The position numbers and the translations under genes are program-made. This document shows positions 1 through 5,651 of a stretch of DNA of 5,732 nt, in pieces; position 1 is the stretch's first letter; every line of letters begins with the position of its first letter. This DNA is from Candidatus Sumerlaeota bacterium (GTDB lineage Bacteria > Sumerlaeota > Sumerlaeia > MVZB01 > JAJFLK01). The stretch is taken from contig JAJFLK010000285.1 in the NCBI GenBank assembly GCA_021772735.1, positions 1 through 5,732 on the forward strand. The letters run 5' to 3'. Below the pieces are notes generated by a model, which did no database searches, was not told the DNA's origin, and saw nothing but the letters and a program-made list of their open reading frames with translations.

Positions 1-1543
1 TCGAGGACAGGCGAAAGACTTTTGATTCCAGCCGATCGGTGACAAACAGATCGCCGCTCGAAGGCTCGACTGTAACTTCAGTGGGATCGAAACTGCCGAA
101 CGTCGTGCTGTCGATCGTCAGCAGGCGCGCGCCCAGGGTGGATAACTCAACGATCGAGGGTTCTTCGGGCACGGCGACATAAAGCGAGCCCCTGGCGGCG
201 TGCCAGCCCGCGCCCGCGGCTCGCGCGATGCCGACGCCTAGGGGGGAGGCATCGTCGATCGGGGTCAGGGCCGCCGCCTCGAACGCCGAGGCAGAGCTCA
301 GAGTGTTCATGACGACCGTGACGTCTTCGTTGGCCGGAAAGAACTGATCGCCCTCGTTCGCCGTGGCCAGATCGACGCGTCCATCGAAGTCCAGATCATC
401 AACGGTGATCGCCCGAGGCTCGCGTCCGGTCGTGAACATTGACGCCTGAACGAAACTCCCGTCTCCCGTGCCCGTGAAGATCCCGAGCCGATTGTCGTCG
501 ATGAAGGCGACGGCGAGATCCATGAGCCCATCCTGATTGAAATCCTCGGCGACGAGGTCGACGGCCCCGGCAAACGGCGTGGCCGAATCAACGAGCGAGG
601 AGAAGGATCCGCTTTCGAGAACGGAAAGATACACGCGCACGCGGGCGAAGGCGGAATCCACCGCGGCCAGATCGAATTCCCCGTCATTGTTGAAATCGCT
701 GACGGCGATATTTTCCCAGGACGTGCCTGTGGCAATCGATCGAGCGGCGCTCAAAACGCCATCGCCATCGCCTTCGAGCGTGGCAAGATCGCCCGAATTG
801 GCGACGATAAGATCGCGATTCCCATCCAGTCCGAGATCGACGAGCAAGACCGCCGCCGGTCCCGAACCCGAGGTGGCGACCGGGAAATCGATTCCGCCGC
901 TGAAACCGAATCCCCCTTTATTGCTAAGCACGGACACGGTATTGGAGCTGAAATTTCCCGCCAAAAGATCCGGGAGTGAATTCGAATCCACGTTGGCGGC
1001 GGCCAGAGAAAATGAGACGAGGGGAATGCCGGATTCGGAAATCTCCGGCAATCGGACGGCCTCGAGGCCACCCTTTCGGTTGACTTCGAGAACGCCAACC
1101 GAGGGAGGATTGAGAAACGCCGGATTGCCCGAGCTGACGACCGCAAGATCGCGGATGCCATTGCCGTTCAGATCGACCGCGATGATCTCACGCGGAAGAT
1201 CGTCGCCGAGGCCCCCACCGCTATCGACCGAGACAACCGGCCCAGCGCTGAACCCACCCATGCCATCGCCCAGGAGAATGCTGACGGTATCGTCGAATGC
1301 GTTGGTGACGGCCAGATCGGCCAGGCCATCGCCGTTAAAGTCACCGGCGGCGATCCCCTGTGGGACGTTGCCGGCGGGCGGCAAGCTGGAGGGTTGAAAT
1401 CCGGGCTGTGCGACGGAGTCGGGACCCGGCTCTGCGCTCGCGATCGCGCCGGACACCATAGCCAACGCCACCACCACGATCAGGCGGGTGATTGTTTTGT
1501 GTGAAGATCTTTTCAGTCCGGGGCGGGTGGCGCAGAGCACCAT
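1..1543 (-). CDS. Secreted FG-GAP/VCBS repeat beta-propeller protein, C-terminus cut off by window edge
   Basis: An open frame of 514 codons runs from ATG at 1543 off the left edge. Residues 1-37 form a classical signal peptide: a basic start, the hydrophobic core LIVVVALAMV at 21-30, and a likely cut after ASA at 35-37, so the protein is exported. Seven FG-GAP/VCBS calcium-loop motifs follow: DFNGDG 68-73, DLNGNG 124-129, NVDSNS 184-189 (degenerate), DLGLDG 236-241, DFNNDG 283-288, DFNQDG 334-339 and DLDFDG 383-388. Most are followed by a DLAV-like strand. Their 47-60 residue spacing fits seven blades of one integrin-type propeller. From about residue 425 the motifs stop, and segments such as GSLYVAV (452-458) and SSGDLFVTD (495-503) resemble NHL or SdiA-regulated-type propeller strands; this second domain is incomplete. 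AGGAG at 1550-1554 sits 6 bases before the start, and the gene follows the pseudopilin by 9 bases. Family assignment is firm. The ligand is unknown, and surface adhesion or binding is inference. Confidence 0.93.
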   Translation of the reverse strand, partial: MVLCATRPGLKRSSHKTITRLIVVVALAMVSGAIASAEPGPDSVAQPGFQPSSLPPAGNVPQGIAAGDFNGDGLADLAVTNAFDDTVSILLGDGMGGFSAGPVVSVDSGGGLGDDLPREIIAVDLNGNGIRDLAVVSSGNPAFLNPPSVGVLEVNRKGGLEAVRLPEISESGIPLVSFSLAAANVDSNSLPDLLAGNFSSNTVSVLSNKGGFGFSGGIDFPVATSGSGPAAVLLVDLGLDGNRDLIVANSGDLATLEGDGDGVLSAARSIATGTSWENIAVSDFNNDGEFDLAAVDSAFARVRVYLSVLESGSFSSLVDSATPFAGAVDLVAEDFNQDGLMDLAVAFIDDNRLGIFTGTGDGSFVQASMFTTGREPRAITVDDLDFDGRVDLATANEGDQFFPANEDVTVVMNTLSSASAFEAAALTPIDDASPLGVGIARAAGAGWHAARGSLYVAVPEEPSIVELSTLGARLLTIDSTTFGSFDPTEVTVEPSSGDLFVTDRLESKVFRLSS

Positions 1544-1549
1544 GGAGAG

Positions 1550-1554
1550 CTCCT
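1550..1554 (-). promoter_or_regulatory. Shine-Dalgarno AGGAG overlapping the pseudopilin stop codon
   Basis: AGGAG lies 6 bases upstream of the ATG at 1543 and shares its first two bases with the TAG stop of the upstream gene (1553-1555). It fixes the start of the FG-GAP gene. It also implies that ribosomes finishing the pseudopilin are well placed to re-initiate, so the two proteins are probably made from one message. Confidence 0.75.
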
Positions 1555-2242
1555 AGTTCCTTGCCGCGATGGCCGGAAGGTCACCGCCCCATCGTCCGAT
1601 ATCGCCGCCGCTAAGCGTGCCGTTGGTCGGGTCGTAAACTGTATCGGCCACGGTTCCGATCCCGTATAAGCCCGCCGCCTGGGGGAGCTCGGCCGGAAAC
1701 GGAAGATAAACGCCGAAGCTATCGCGCCGATCCGGCCCGACGCTAAGCACGGTATAGCCCTGCCTCATCAGGCCGGGATTGTTTTGGAGCTGACCGAACT
1801 GAAGATAGTTGAAGAAGAGGAACGTCGGATCATCGGGGACAAGCGGGAAGGGCCGGTCGCCCCGCGCCGAACCGGGGCGAGCCGAGGCATTAGCTTCGAC
1901 GGGCAGCATGGGCCCAAAAGGATCGGCGAAAGCGCCGGCCGTCAGATAGCCGATCGGCGTCGTCAGAGCGCGAAGAGCGTAAATCGCAAATACACCGAAC
2001 GGATCCCGGCCGGGTATCTGATCCCCGAAGGGATAGACTCCGTAATCGACTTGATACAATTCGAGCGCCTCGGCAATGACGCGCATGTCGTTCTGAGCCC
2101 GCGCGACCTTCGCCCGCGTCTGCGCTTCGAGAAAATTTGGAACCGCCATCGCCGCCAGCACGGCAACGATAGCCACGACCACCAGCAGCTCGACCAGAGT
2201 CAGCGCCGTCAACGGGCGCGAAGCGATTTTCCGTCTCTTCAT
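1553..2242 (-). CDS. Type II secretion/type IV pilus pseudopilin-like protein (prepilin N-terminal methylation domain)
   Basis: This 229-residue protein begins with a short basic leader (MKRRK) and the prepilin signature TLVELLVVVAIVAVLAA at 15-31. The helix continues into VPNFLEAQTRAKVARAQNDMR, where soluble pilin sequence starts. Prepilin peptidase would cut between Ala13 and Leu14, which places Glu18 at the conserved +5 position. The usual -1 Gly and +1 Phe are replaced by Ala and Leu. The body resembles GspG-type major pseudopilins: ELYQVDYGVYP at 61-71, TVLSVGPDRRD at 164-174, and a C-terminal YDPTNGT...GGDIGRWGG block (203-220) typical of planctomycete-style pseudopilins. It should be inserted in the inner membrane and assembled into a pseudopilus or exported. 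No other secretion gene is visible here, so it would rely on machinery encoded elsewhere. It lies 13 bases after the FecR gene and 9 before the FG-GAP gene. Family is certain; role is inferred. Confidence 0.93.
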   Translation of the reverse strand: MKRRKIASRPLTALTLVELLVVVAIVAVLAAMAVPNFLEAQTRAKVARAQNDMRVIAEALELYQVDYGVYPFGDQIPGRDPFGVFAIYALRALTTPIGYLTAGAFADPFGPMLPVEANASARPGSARGDRPFPLVPDDPTFLFFNYLQFGQLQNNPGLMRQGYTVLSVGPDRRDSFGVYLPFPAELPQAAGLYGIGTVADTVYDPTNGTLSGGDIGRWGGDLPAIAARN

Positions 2243-2251
2243 TACTGCCTG

Positions 2252-2257
2252 TCCCTT
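2252..2257 (-). promoter_or_regulatory. Shine-Dalgarno AAGGGA overlapping the FecR-gene stop codon
   Basis: AAGGGA lies 9 bases upstream of the ATG at 2242 and overlaps the TAA stop of the FecR gene (2256-2258). This supports the chosen pseudopilin start and suggests coupled translation of the two genes. Confidence 0.6.
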
Positions 2258-3107
2258 AGGGCGTCGTCCCCTGCTTATTCCCGACCGTCACCGACGGCAC
2301 AACCGGCGAGACTGACGCGGCGGCGGCCTGATCTCGAACCGAATTGGCCCATGAATCCGCCGACTCCGGAGCCGCACCGCGAGTTATCGCAAAGGCGCCA
2401 TCGGCGATTACGGCGACATCGCCAGGGCCAAGAACGCCGCTGTCTCCCCACCCACCAAGCGCGGCCACCTCGACCGAACCTTCGGCGACGCTGACCCTCG
2501 TGACCGATTCATCGTGAGACACTCCAAACGAGGTCCCCGTGACCCGGACGTGCGCCGCCGGAGTTACAACGTCGAACCCCCCACGGCCTTTATCTACATC
2601 GACCCACACGCGCCCGATATCAACACTCAAGCTTGAACCACCGGCCACCAAAGCGTGGGTCTGCCGATCGACGCGCACCTCGGCGCCCGCCTCGTAATAG
2701 ATTATAGCACCACCGTCGCGAGTGGCGATATCGGAACCCGCATCGAGATCGAGGTCCAGAATCCCGGCCGATACGATCTCCACGCTCCCCATGCCGACCA
2801 TGGTCTGATTGGCAACGAAGGCGAGGTACGCCACCGGCTTTTCATGCGAAATGTATGCCAACAAGAAGGCCGTGGCAACTGCCATCGCACCGATCGGCTT
2901 CCAGGCTCGGCCCGTGAGTTCGGCAGCCGCTCCGAGCTGAGCCAAAATCAGCTTATACCATTGAATTTTTTCGACTTGCTCTTCGGCGATATGTGCGGAA
3001 ATCCTGGCCCAGCTGCGGCCAACCGCATCGGAGGAGAGGCCATCGGCTCCGGACCCGGTGTCCTCAAGCGCGCTGGCGAAGACCTGCACATCGTCATCAA
3101 GTTTCAT
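2256..3107 (-). CDS. FecR-domain membrane protein, probable regulator (anti-sigma type) of the adjacent ECF sigma factor
   Basis: This 283-residue protein has a cytoplasmic-type N-terminus of about 70 residues, one likely membrane segment at 71-87 (PIGAMAVATAFLLAYIS), and an extracytoplasmic FecR domain at roughly 115-235. FecR hallmarks are GRVWVDV at 165-171, FDVVTPAAHVRVTGTSFGV at 178-196, VSVAEGSVEV at 205-214 and LGPGD at 226-230. The tail (245-283) is Ala/Ser/Val-rich with no recognised domain. FecR proteins sense a signal outside the inner membrane and control a partner ECF sigma factor through their N-terminus. Here the N-terminus has neither a zinc-binding HxxxCxxC motif nor a clear match to the classical FecR N-terminal domain, so how it would bind sigma is unclear. 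The sigma gene is 84 bases upstream, which supports the pairing. GGAGA at 3119-3123 is a rather distant ribosome site, 11 bases from the ATG. FecR domain call is strong; anti-sigma function is inference from context. Confidence 0.88.
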   Translation of the reverse strand: MKLDDDVQVFASALEDTGSGADGLSSDAVGRSWARISAHIAEEQVEKIQWYKLILAQLGAAAELTGRAWKPIGAMAVATAFLLAYISHEKPVAYLAFVANQTMVGMGSVEIVSAGILDLDLDAGSDIATRDGGAIIYYEAGAEVRVDRQTHALVAGGSSLSVDIGRVWVDVDKGRGGFDVVTPAAHVRVTGTSFGVSHDESVTRVSVAEGSVEVAALGGWGDSGVLGPGDVAVIADGAFAITRGAAPESADSWANSVRDQAAAASVSPVVPSVTVGNKQGTTP

Positions 3108-3191
3108 GGGTTTCGTTGTCTCCGTTGCCCGGGGTGCGCCGATGTTGCAACGCCTTCTTCCCGAACCTCAATCATTGTAATCCACTCTGCC

Positions 3192-3782
3192 TCATGGCTC
3201 CCAATCAATTCCTTCGTCTTCGAGCCGGGTGCGCAACGTCCGTAGCGATCGGCTGATCTTGGTGCAAACCGTGCCGAGCGGCGCATCGAGCACCTCGGCG
3301 ACCTCGCGCAGGGCCAGGCCGGCGCCGTATCGAAGGGCGATCATCTCACGCGCCTGGTCGTCAAGGGCCTCCATGTGGACTTCGACTTTGGCGGCAAGCT
3401 CGGAGCGGGCCGCGACCTGACGCGGGCTGGGGCCCGAATCGACCGCGTTGTCCCACCGGTTCCAGGTCTCCTCGGGGTCCATCAGATCGCCGAAAACGGT
3501 GATCTGGAGCTTGCGCTTTGCCTTGCGCGACTGCTCGAAGATCAGATTCCGTGCGATCTGATACATCCACGAGGTGAATCGGGCCGGCTCATGGAGCTGG
3601 GCGCGCTTATCCCAGGTGCGAATCCATACCTCCTGAAAGAGATCCTCGGCGGTCTCATCCGAACGCACGTAACGCCGGATGAATCGTCCAAGCCGAGTGC
3701 TCTCAGCCTTGAAGATTGCCTCGAACGCGCCGGAGTCGCCCGCCTGGAATTGGCGGACAGTTGATTCGGTGATCTGGTCCAA
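3192..3782 (-). CDS. ECF-subfamily RNA polymerase sigma-70 factor, TTG start
   Basis: This 196-residue protein, a usual ECF length, has only regions 2 and 4. Region 2 spans about 9-90: FQAGDSGAFEAIFK (2.1), SDETAEDLFQEVWIRTWD at 41-58 (core-binding and -10 recognition helices), then RFTSWMYQIARNLIFEQSRK. A linker at 91-135 includes a Trp-rich stretch near 104-111. Region 4 spans about 137-190, with the helix-turn-helix LREVAEVLDAPLGTVCTKISRSLRTLRTRL. It would direct RNA polymerase to a small set of promoters, probably including its own operon. The start is TTG at 3780-3782: an in-frame TAG at 3804-3806 closes the frame upstream, no ATG or GTG lies between, and the TTG gives the normal short lead into region 2.1. 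The nearest purine-rich site, AGGAAAGG at 3798-3805, is 15 bases away, so initiation may be weak. The FecR gene follows after 84 bases. Confidence 0.94.
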   Translation of the reverse strand: MDQITESTVRQFQAGDSGAFEAIFKAESTRLGRFIRRYVRSDETAEDLFQEVWIRTWDKRAQLHEPARFTSWMYQIARNLIFEQSRKAKRKLQITVFGDLMDPEETWNRWDNAVDSGPSPRQVAARSELAAKVEVHMEALDDQAREMIALRYGAGLALREVAEVLDAPLGTVCTKISRSLRTLRTRLEDEGIDWEP

Positions 3783-3828
3783 CGGCGCTGGAGACAGCCT
3801 TTCCTATGAGTCGATGCAGTCAAGCCCC

Positions 3829-3857
3829 ACTTTATTGCAAAAAGACTGCGGCGTCAG
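3829..3857 (-). promoter_or_regulatory. Candidate sigma-70-type promoter for the ECF sigma operon
   Basis: On the minus strand, CTGACG (3852-3857) and TAAAGT (3829-3834) each match 4 of 6 bases of the -35 and -10 consensus, separated by exactly 17 bases. Transcription would begin near 3822, leaving a leader of about 40 bases before the TTG start. The match is modest, and a different sigma factor, including the encoded one, may drive the operon from a motif I cannot recognise. Confidence 0.22.
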
Positions 3858-3890
3858 CAGGAGATGGACTTGTTGCACTGAAAACGCGAC

Positions 3891-4358
3891 TCAGCCAAAA
3901 AGATAGTCGCTGTTGCGTACGGTCAGCTCGCCGGTAGGAAAAATCATATCGAGAATAATCTTTTCGTAAGGGCTTTCCTCAGCCTGCTTACGTTCTCGAG
4001 AAAGCCACTCGCGCACTTTCGGCAAGCCTGAGTCGAGTAGTATACGTCGAACGTCTTTCTTATATTCGGATGGAAGGGCGAAAACACTGATGCCCCAAGT
4101 ATCTGGATCCCTCTCTACTTTCCTCTTCTGAAAAACTGAGCCAAATGTGATCGAATGATCGGCTGACAGAATTCGAATTGGAGCCCCACTTTTCACCAAT
4201 TCGCGGAGCCTAACCGGCGATCGATCCACGTTGTTTTGAAATACGATCTCGATCTCGTCGTACTGATCGAGGCCTTCGAGGGCGGCACTGATCTGCTGGG
4301 TGCCCAACGGATAGGACAGCCCCTTGGCGATAGGCGATTTACTGTCAGTCCGCAGCAT
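3891..4358 (-). CDS. Hypothetical protein, 155 residues, low GC, no recognised family
   Basis: I do not recognise this protein. It is soluble-looking, with no signal peptide or membrane segment. It appears mixed alpha/beta: likely strands at YDEIEIVFQ (33-41), PIRILSA (60-66) and WGISVFAL (88-95), then a charged helical stretch from about 98 to 128 (EYKKDVRRILL..., KVREWLSRERKQ), and a last strand-like segment KIILDMIF (133-140) before PTGELTVRNSDYLFG. It holds no cysteine and no obvious catalytic motif. Base composition differs from its surroundings: 53 of 120 bases at 4081-4200 are G or C, against 38 of 60 at 4561-4620 inside argJ. It starts 12 bases after the argJ stop, but its ATG at 4356-4358 has no Shine-Dalgarno sequence. 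A TATAAT 15 bases upstream suggests separate, near-leaderless expression. The frame is closed cleanly by TGA at 3891-3893. A recently acquired accessory gene is plausible; any function would be a guess. Confidence 0.72.
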   Translation of the reverse strand: MLRTDSKSPIAKGLSYPLGTQQISAALEGLDQYDEIEIVFQNNVDRSPVRLRELVKSGAPIRILSADHSITFGSVFQKRKVERDPDTWGISVFALPSEYKKDVRRILLDSGLPKVREWLSRERKQAEESPYEKIILDMIFPTGELTVRNSDYLFG

Positions 4359-4370
4359 ATCTAGCGAATT

Positions 4371-5570
4371 CTAATTATACTCGGCGTTGATCTTGATGTA
4401 TCCGGGCGTGAGATCGCAGGTCCAGACCTCGGCGGTGCCTTTGCCCCCGCCGGCGGTGATGTCGATGATGATCTCCGGCGCACGCATCGCACTTTGCAAT
4501 GCGGCGAGGTTGACCGATGCCTGTTCGCCGCGCCGGACGAGCGTCGTCCCCTGAAGTTTGACCGTCACGTTCTCGGCCGCGAATTGCACGTCGGACTGAC
4601 CGATCGCCTGGATGATGCGGCCCCAGTTCGGGTTCTCGGCGAAGATCGCCGTCTTGACGAGCGGCGAATTGGCCACCGCCTTTGCGATCTTCCGGGCCTG
4701 GATATCTTTGTTCGTCCCGGCCACGCGGATGGTGATCAGTTTGCTCGCGCCTTCGCCATCGGCCGCCATATCCCGGGCGAGATCTCGACAGACGCCGGTG
4801 AGAGCGGCGAGGAATTTCTCATCCGCTCCGGCCGGCCTGCGTGCTTTGCTCTCCCCTGTCGCGCTGCTCATGAGCGACACCATATCGTTCGTGCTGCGCT
4901 GGGCGTCGACCGTCAGGCAATGGAACGAGGCGTCCGTCGCCTTGATCAGCATGCTCTTCGCCCGGCCGACGGAGAGCGGATAATCTGTCAGGATAAACGC
5001 GAGCATCGTCGCCATGTTCGGCTCGATCATGCCGACGCCTTTGGCGACGCCGAACACACCGAACGTCCCGAAACCTTTGAGCCGGAGGCTGCGGCTTGCG
5101 AGCTTGGGCCGGGTATCCGTGGTCATGATCGCCCGGGCGAAATCGTCCCAACCGTCGGCGGAGAGTATACCGGCCAGATTCGGCGAGGCGGCCGTGATCT
5201 TGTCCACCGGCAAGCTGCGGCCGATGATCCCGGTCGAAGCGACAAGGAATGATCCGGCCGGGCTGCCGGTCGCCTGCTCGGCGGCCGAGGCCATCGCAAG
5301 CGCGTCGGCGTGGCCTTGCTCCCCGGTCATCGCGTTGGCGTTCCCGCTGTTCGCGACGATGCCGCGAATCGAAAAGGCGTGCCTCAGGCGCTCGCGGCTC
5401 ACCTTGATCGGCGCGGCGGGAAAGCGATTCGTCGTCGTCAGCGCGACGGTGAGAGCAGGCCGCTCGCAAAGGATCATCCCCAGGTCCAGCTTGCGTCCGG
5501 ACTTGATCCCGGCACTCACGCCGCCCGCGATGAACCCTTTCGGTATGTCATGATTCTTTGGAGGGGACAT
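4371..5570 (-). CDS. argJ: Bifunctional ornithine acetyltransferase / glutamate N-acetyltransferase (ArgJ)
   Basis: ArgJ moves the acetyl group from N-acetylornithine to glutamate, the cyclic step of arginine biosynthesis in the cytoplasm. Some members also make N-acetylglutamate from acetyl-CoA. At 399 residues it has the normal family length. The N-terminus has the expected IPKGFIAGGVSAGIKSG and ANSGNANAMTGEQG (73-86). The oxyanion-hole segment is ASTGIIG (111-117). The self-cleavage site is KGVGMIEPNMATML (177-190), with Thr188 as the nucleophile exposed after cutting between Ala187 and Thr188. The beta subunit carries STNDM (226-230), GEGASK (272-277), VANSPLVKTAIF (299-310), NPNWGRI (313-319) and the usual C-terminal YIKINAEYN. 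Two motifs differ slightly from the forms I know: HCLTVDAQRSTND in place of NRITVDGDTSTND, and GEGASK in place of GEGATK. The ATG at 5568-5570 gives the expected start but has no good Shine-Dalgarno sequence. Whether this enzyme is mono- or bifunctional cannot be read from the sequence. Confidence 0.97.
   Translation of the reverse strand: MSPPKNHDIPKGFIAGGVSAGIKSGRKLDLGMILCERPALTVALTTTNRFPAAPIKVSRERLRHAFSIRGIVANSGNANAMTGEQGHADALAMASAAEQATGSPAGSFLVASTGIIGRSLPVDKITAASPNLAGILSADGWDDFARAIMTTDTRPKLASRSLRLKGFGTFGVFGVAKGVGMIEPNMATMLAFILTDYPLSVGRAKSMLIKATDASFHCLTVDAQRSTNDMVSLMSSATGESKARRPAGADEKFLAALTGVCRDLARDMAADGEGASKLITIRVAGTNKDIQARKIAKAVANSPLVKTAIFAENPNWGRIIQAIGQSDVQFAAENVTVKLQGTTLVRRGEQASVNLAALQSAMRAPEIIIDITAGGGKGTAEVWTCDLTPGYIKINAEYN
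4374..4379 (-). promoter_or_regulatory. Candidate -10 element TATAAT for the low-GC gene
   Basis: A perfect TATAAT lies on the minus strand inside the last sense codons of argJ, 15 bases before the ATG at 4358. The usual 6-8 base distance to the transcription start would give a leader of only about 8 or 9 bases, which fits the absence of a ribosome-binding site. The position 17 bases upstream holds GATACA, only 3 of 6 matches to TTGACA, so the -35 support is weak. TATAAT also encodes the ordinary residues Tyr-Asn, so chance is possible. Confidence 0.35.
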
Positions 5571-5623
5571 CGTTTCGGAACTCGCTTTGCGACTTGTCTG
5601 GAAAGAAGGAATGAATTGATTGT

Positions 5624-5649
5624 GATCGGAGAGCCCGAATCCGCCGATC
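5624..5649. repeat. Inverted repeat GATCGG/CCGATC between the upstream gene and argJ
   Basis: Perfect 6-base arms at 5624-5629 and 5644-5649 flank a 14-base loop, starting 3 bases downstream of the preceding stop codon on the minus strand. No run of T follows on the minus strand (the next bases are ACAATCAATTC), so it is not a standard intrinsic terminator. It could be a weak RNA hairpin at the end of the upstream gene, a regulator site for argJ, or chance. No promoter was recognisable in the rest of this 81-base spacer. Confidence 0.3.
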
Positions 5650-5651
5650 GT

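Noticed and set aside
307..1161. Two minus-strand frames at 307-735 and 751-1161
   Set aside because: They overlap the FG-GAP gene out of frame and give Ser/Arg/Pro-rich sequence; the FG-GAP frame is uninterrupted through both, so they are not evidence of a frameshift.
537..1397. Long plus-strand open frame (286 codons) opposite the FG-GAP gene
   Set aside because: Its translation is Ser/Pro/Arg/Thr-rich with no domain. The minus-strand frame over the same bases has a signal peptide and seven FG-GAP motifs, so this is a composition shadow.
1784..2494. Plus-strand frame of 236 codons
   Set aside because: It lies opposite the well-supported pseudopilin and FecR genes and has a low-complexity Arg/Pro/Gln/His-rich end.
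3104..3286. Minus-strand 60-codon frame bridging the sigma C-terminus and the FecR start
   Set aside because: Its upstream half overlaps the sigma gene out of frame with no ribosome site. Only the intergenic 23-codon part was kept, as a tentative leader ORF.
3839..3860. Possible intrinsic terminator after the low-GC gene: CTGC/GCAG stem then TCTTTTT on the minus strand
   Set aside because: The stem is only 4 base pairs with a 7-base loop, too weak to support; the same bases also form part of the candidate promoter for the sigma operon.
3143..3877. Repeated TTGCA-containing motifs (TGTTGCA at 3143-3149 and 3871-3877, TTGCAA at 3835-3840) in the spacers flanking the sigma gene
   Set aside because: The motifs are short, unevenly spaced and not in a consistent position relative to a promoter; chance is adequate.
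4494..5553. Plus-strand frames of 252 and 179 codons, and a minus-strand 216-codon frame at 4819-5469
   Set aside because: All overlap argJ, whose protein is complete and motif-rich; their Arg/Asp/His- or Pro/Ala-rich translations are typical of shadow frames in GC-rich DNA.
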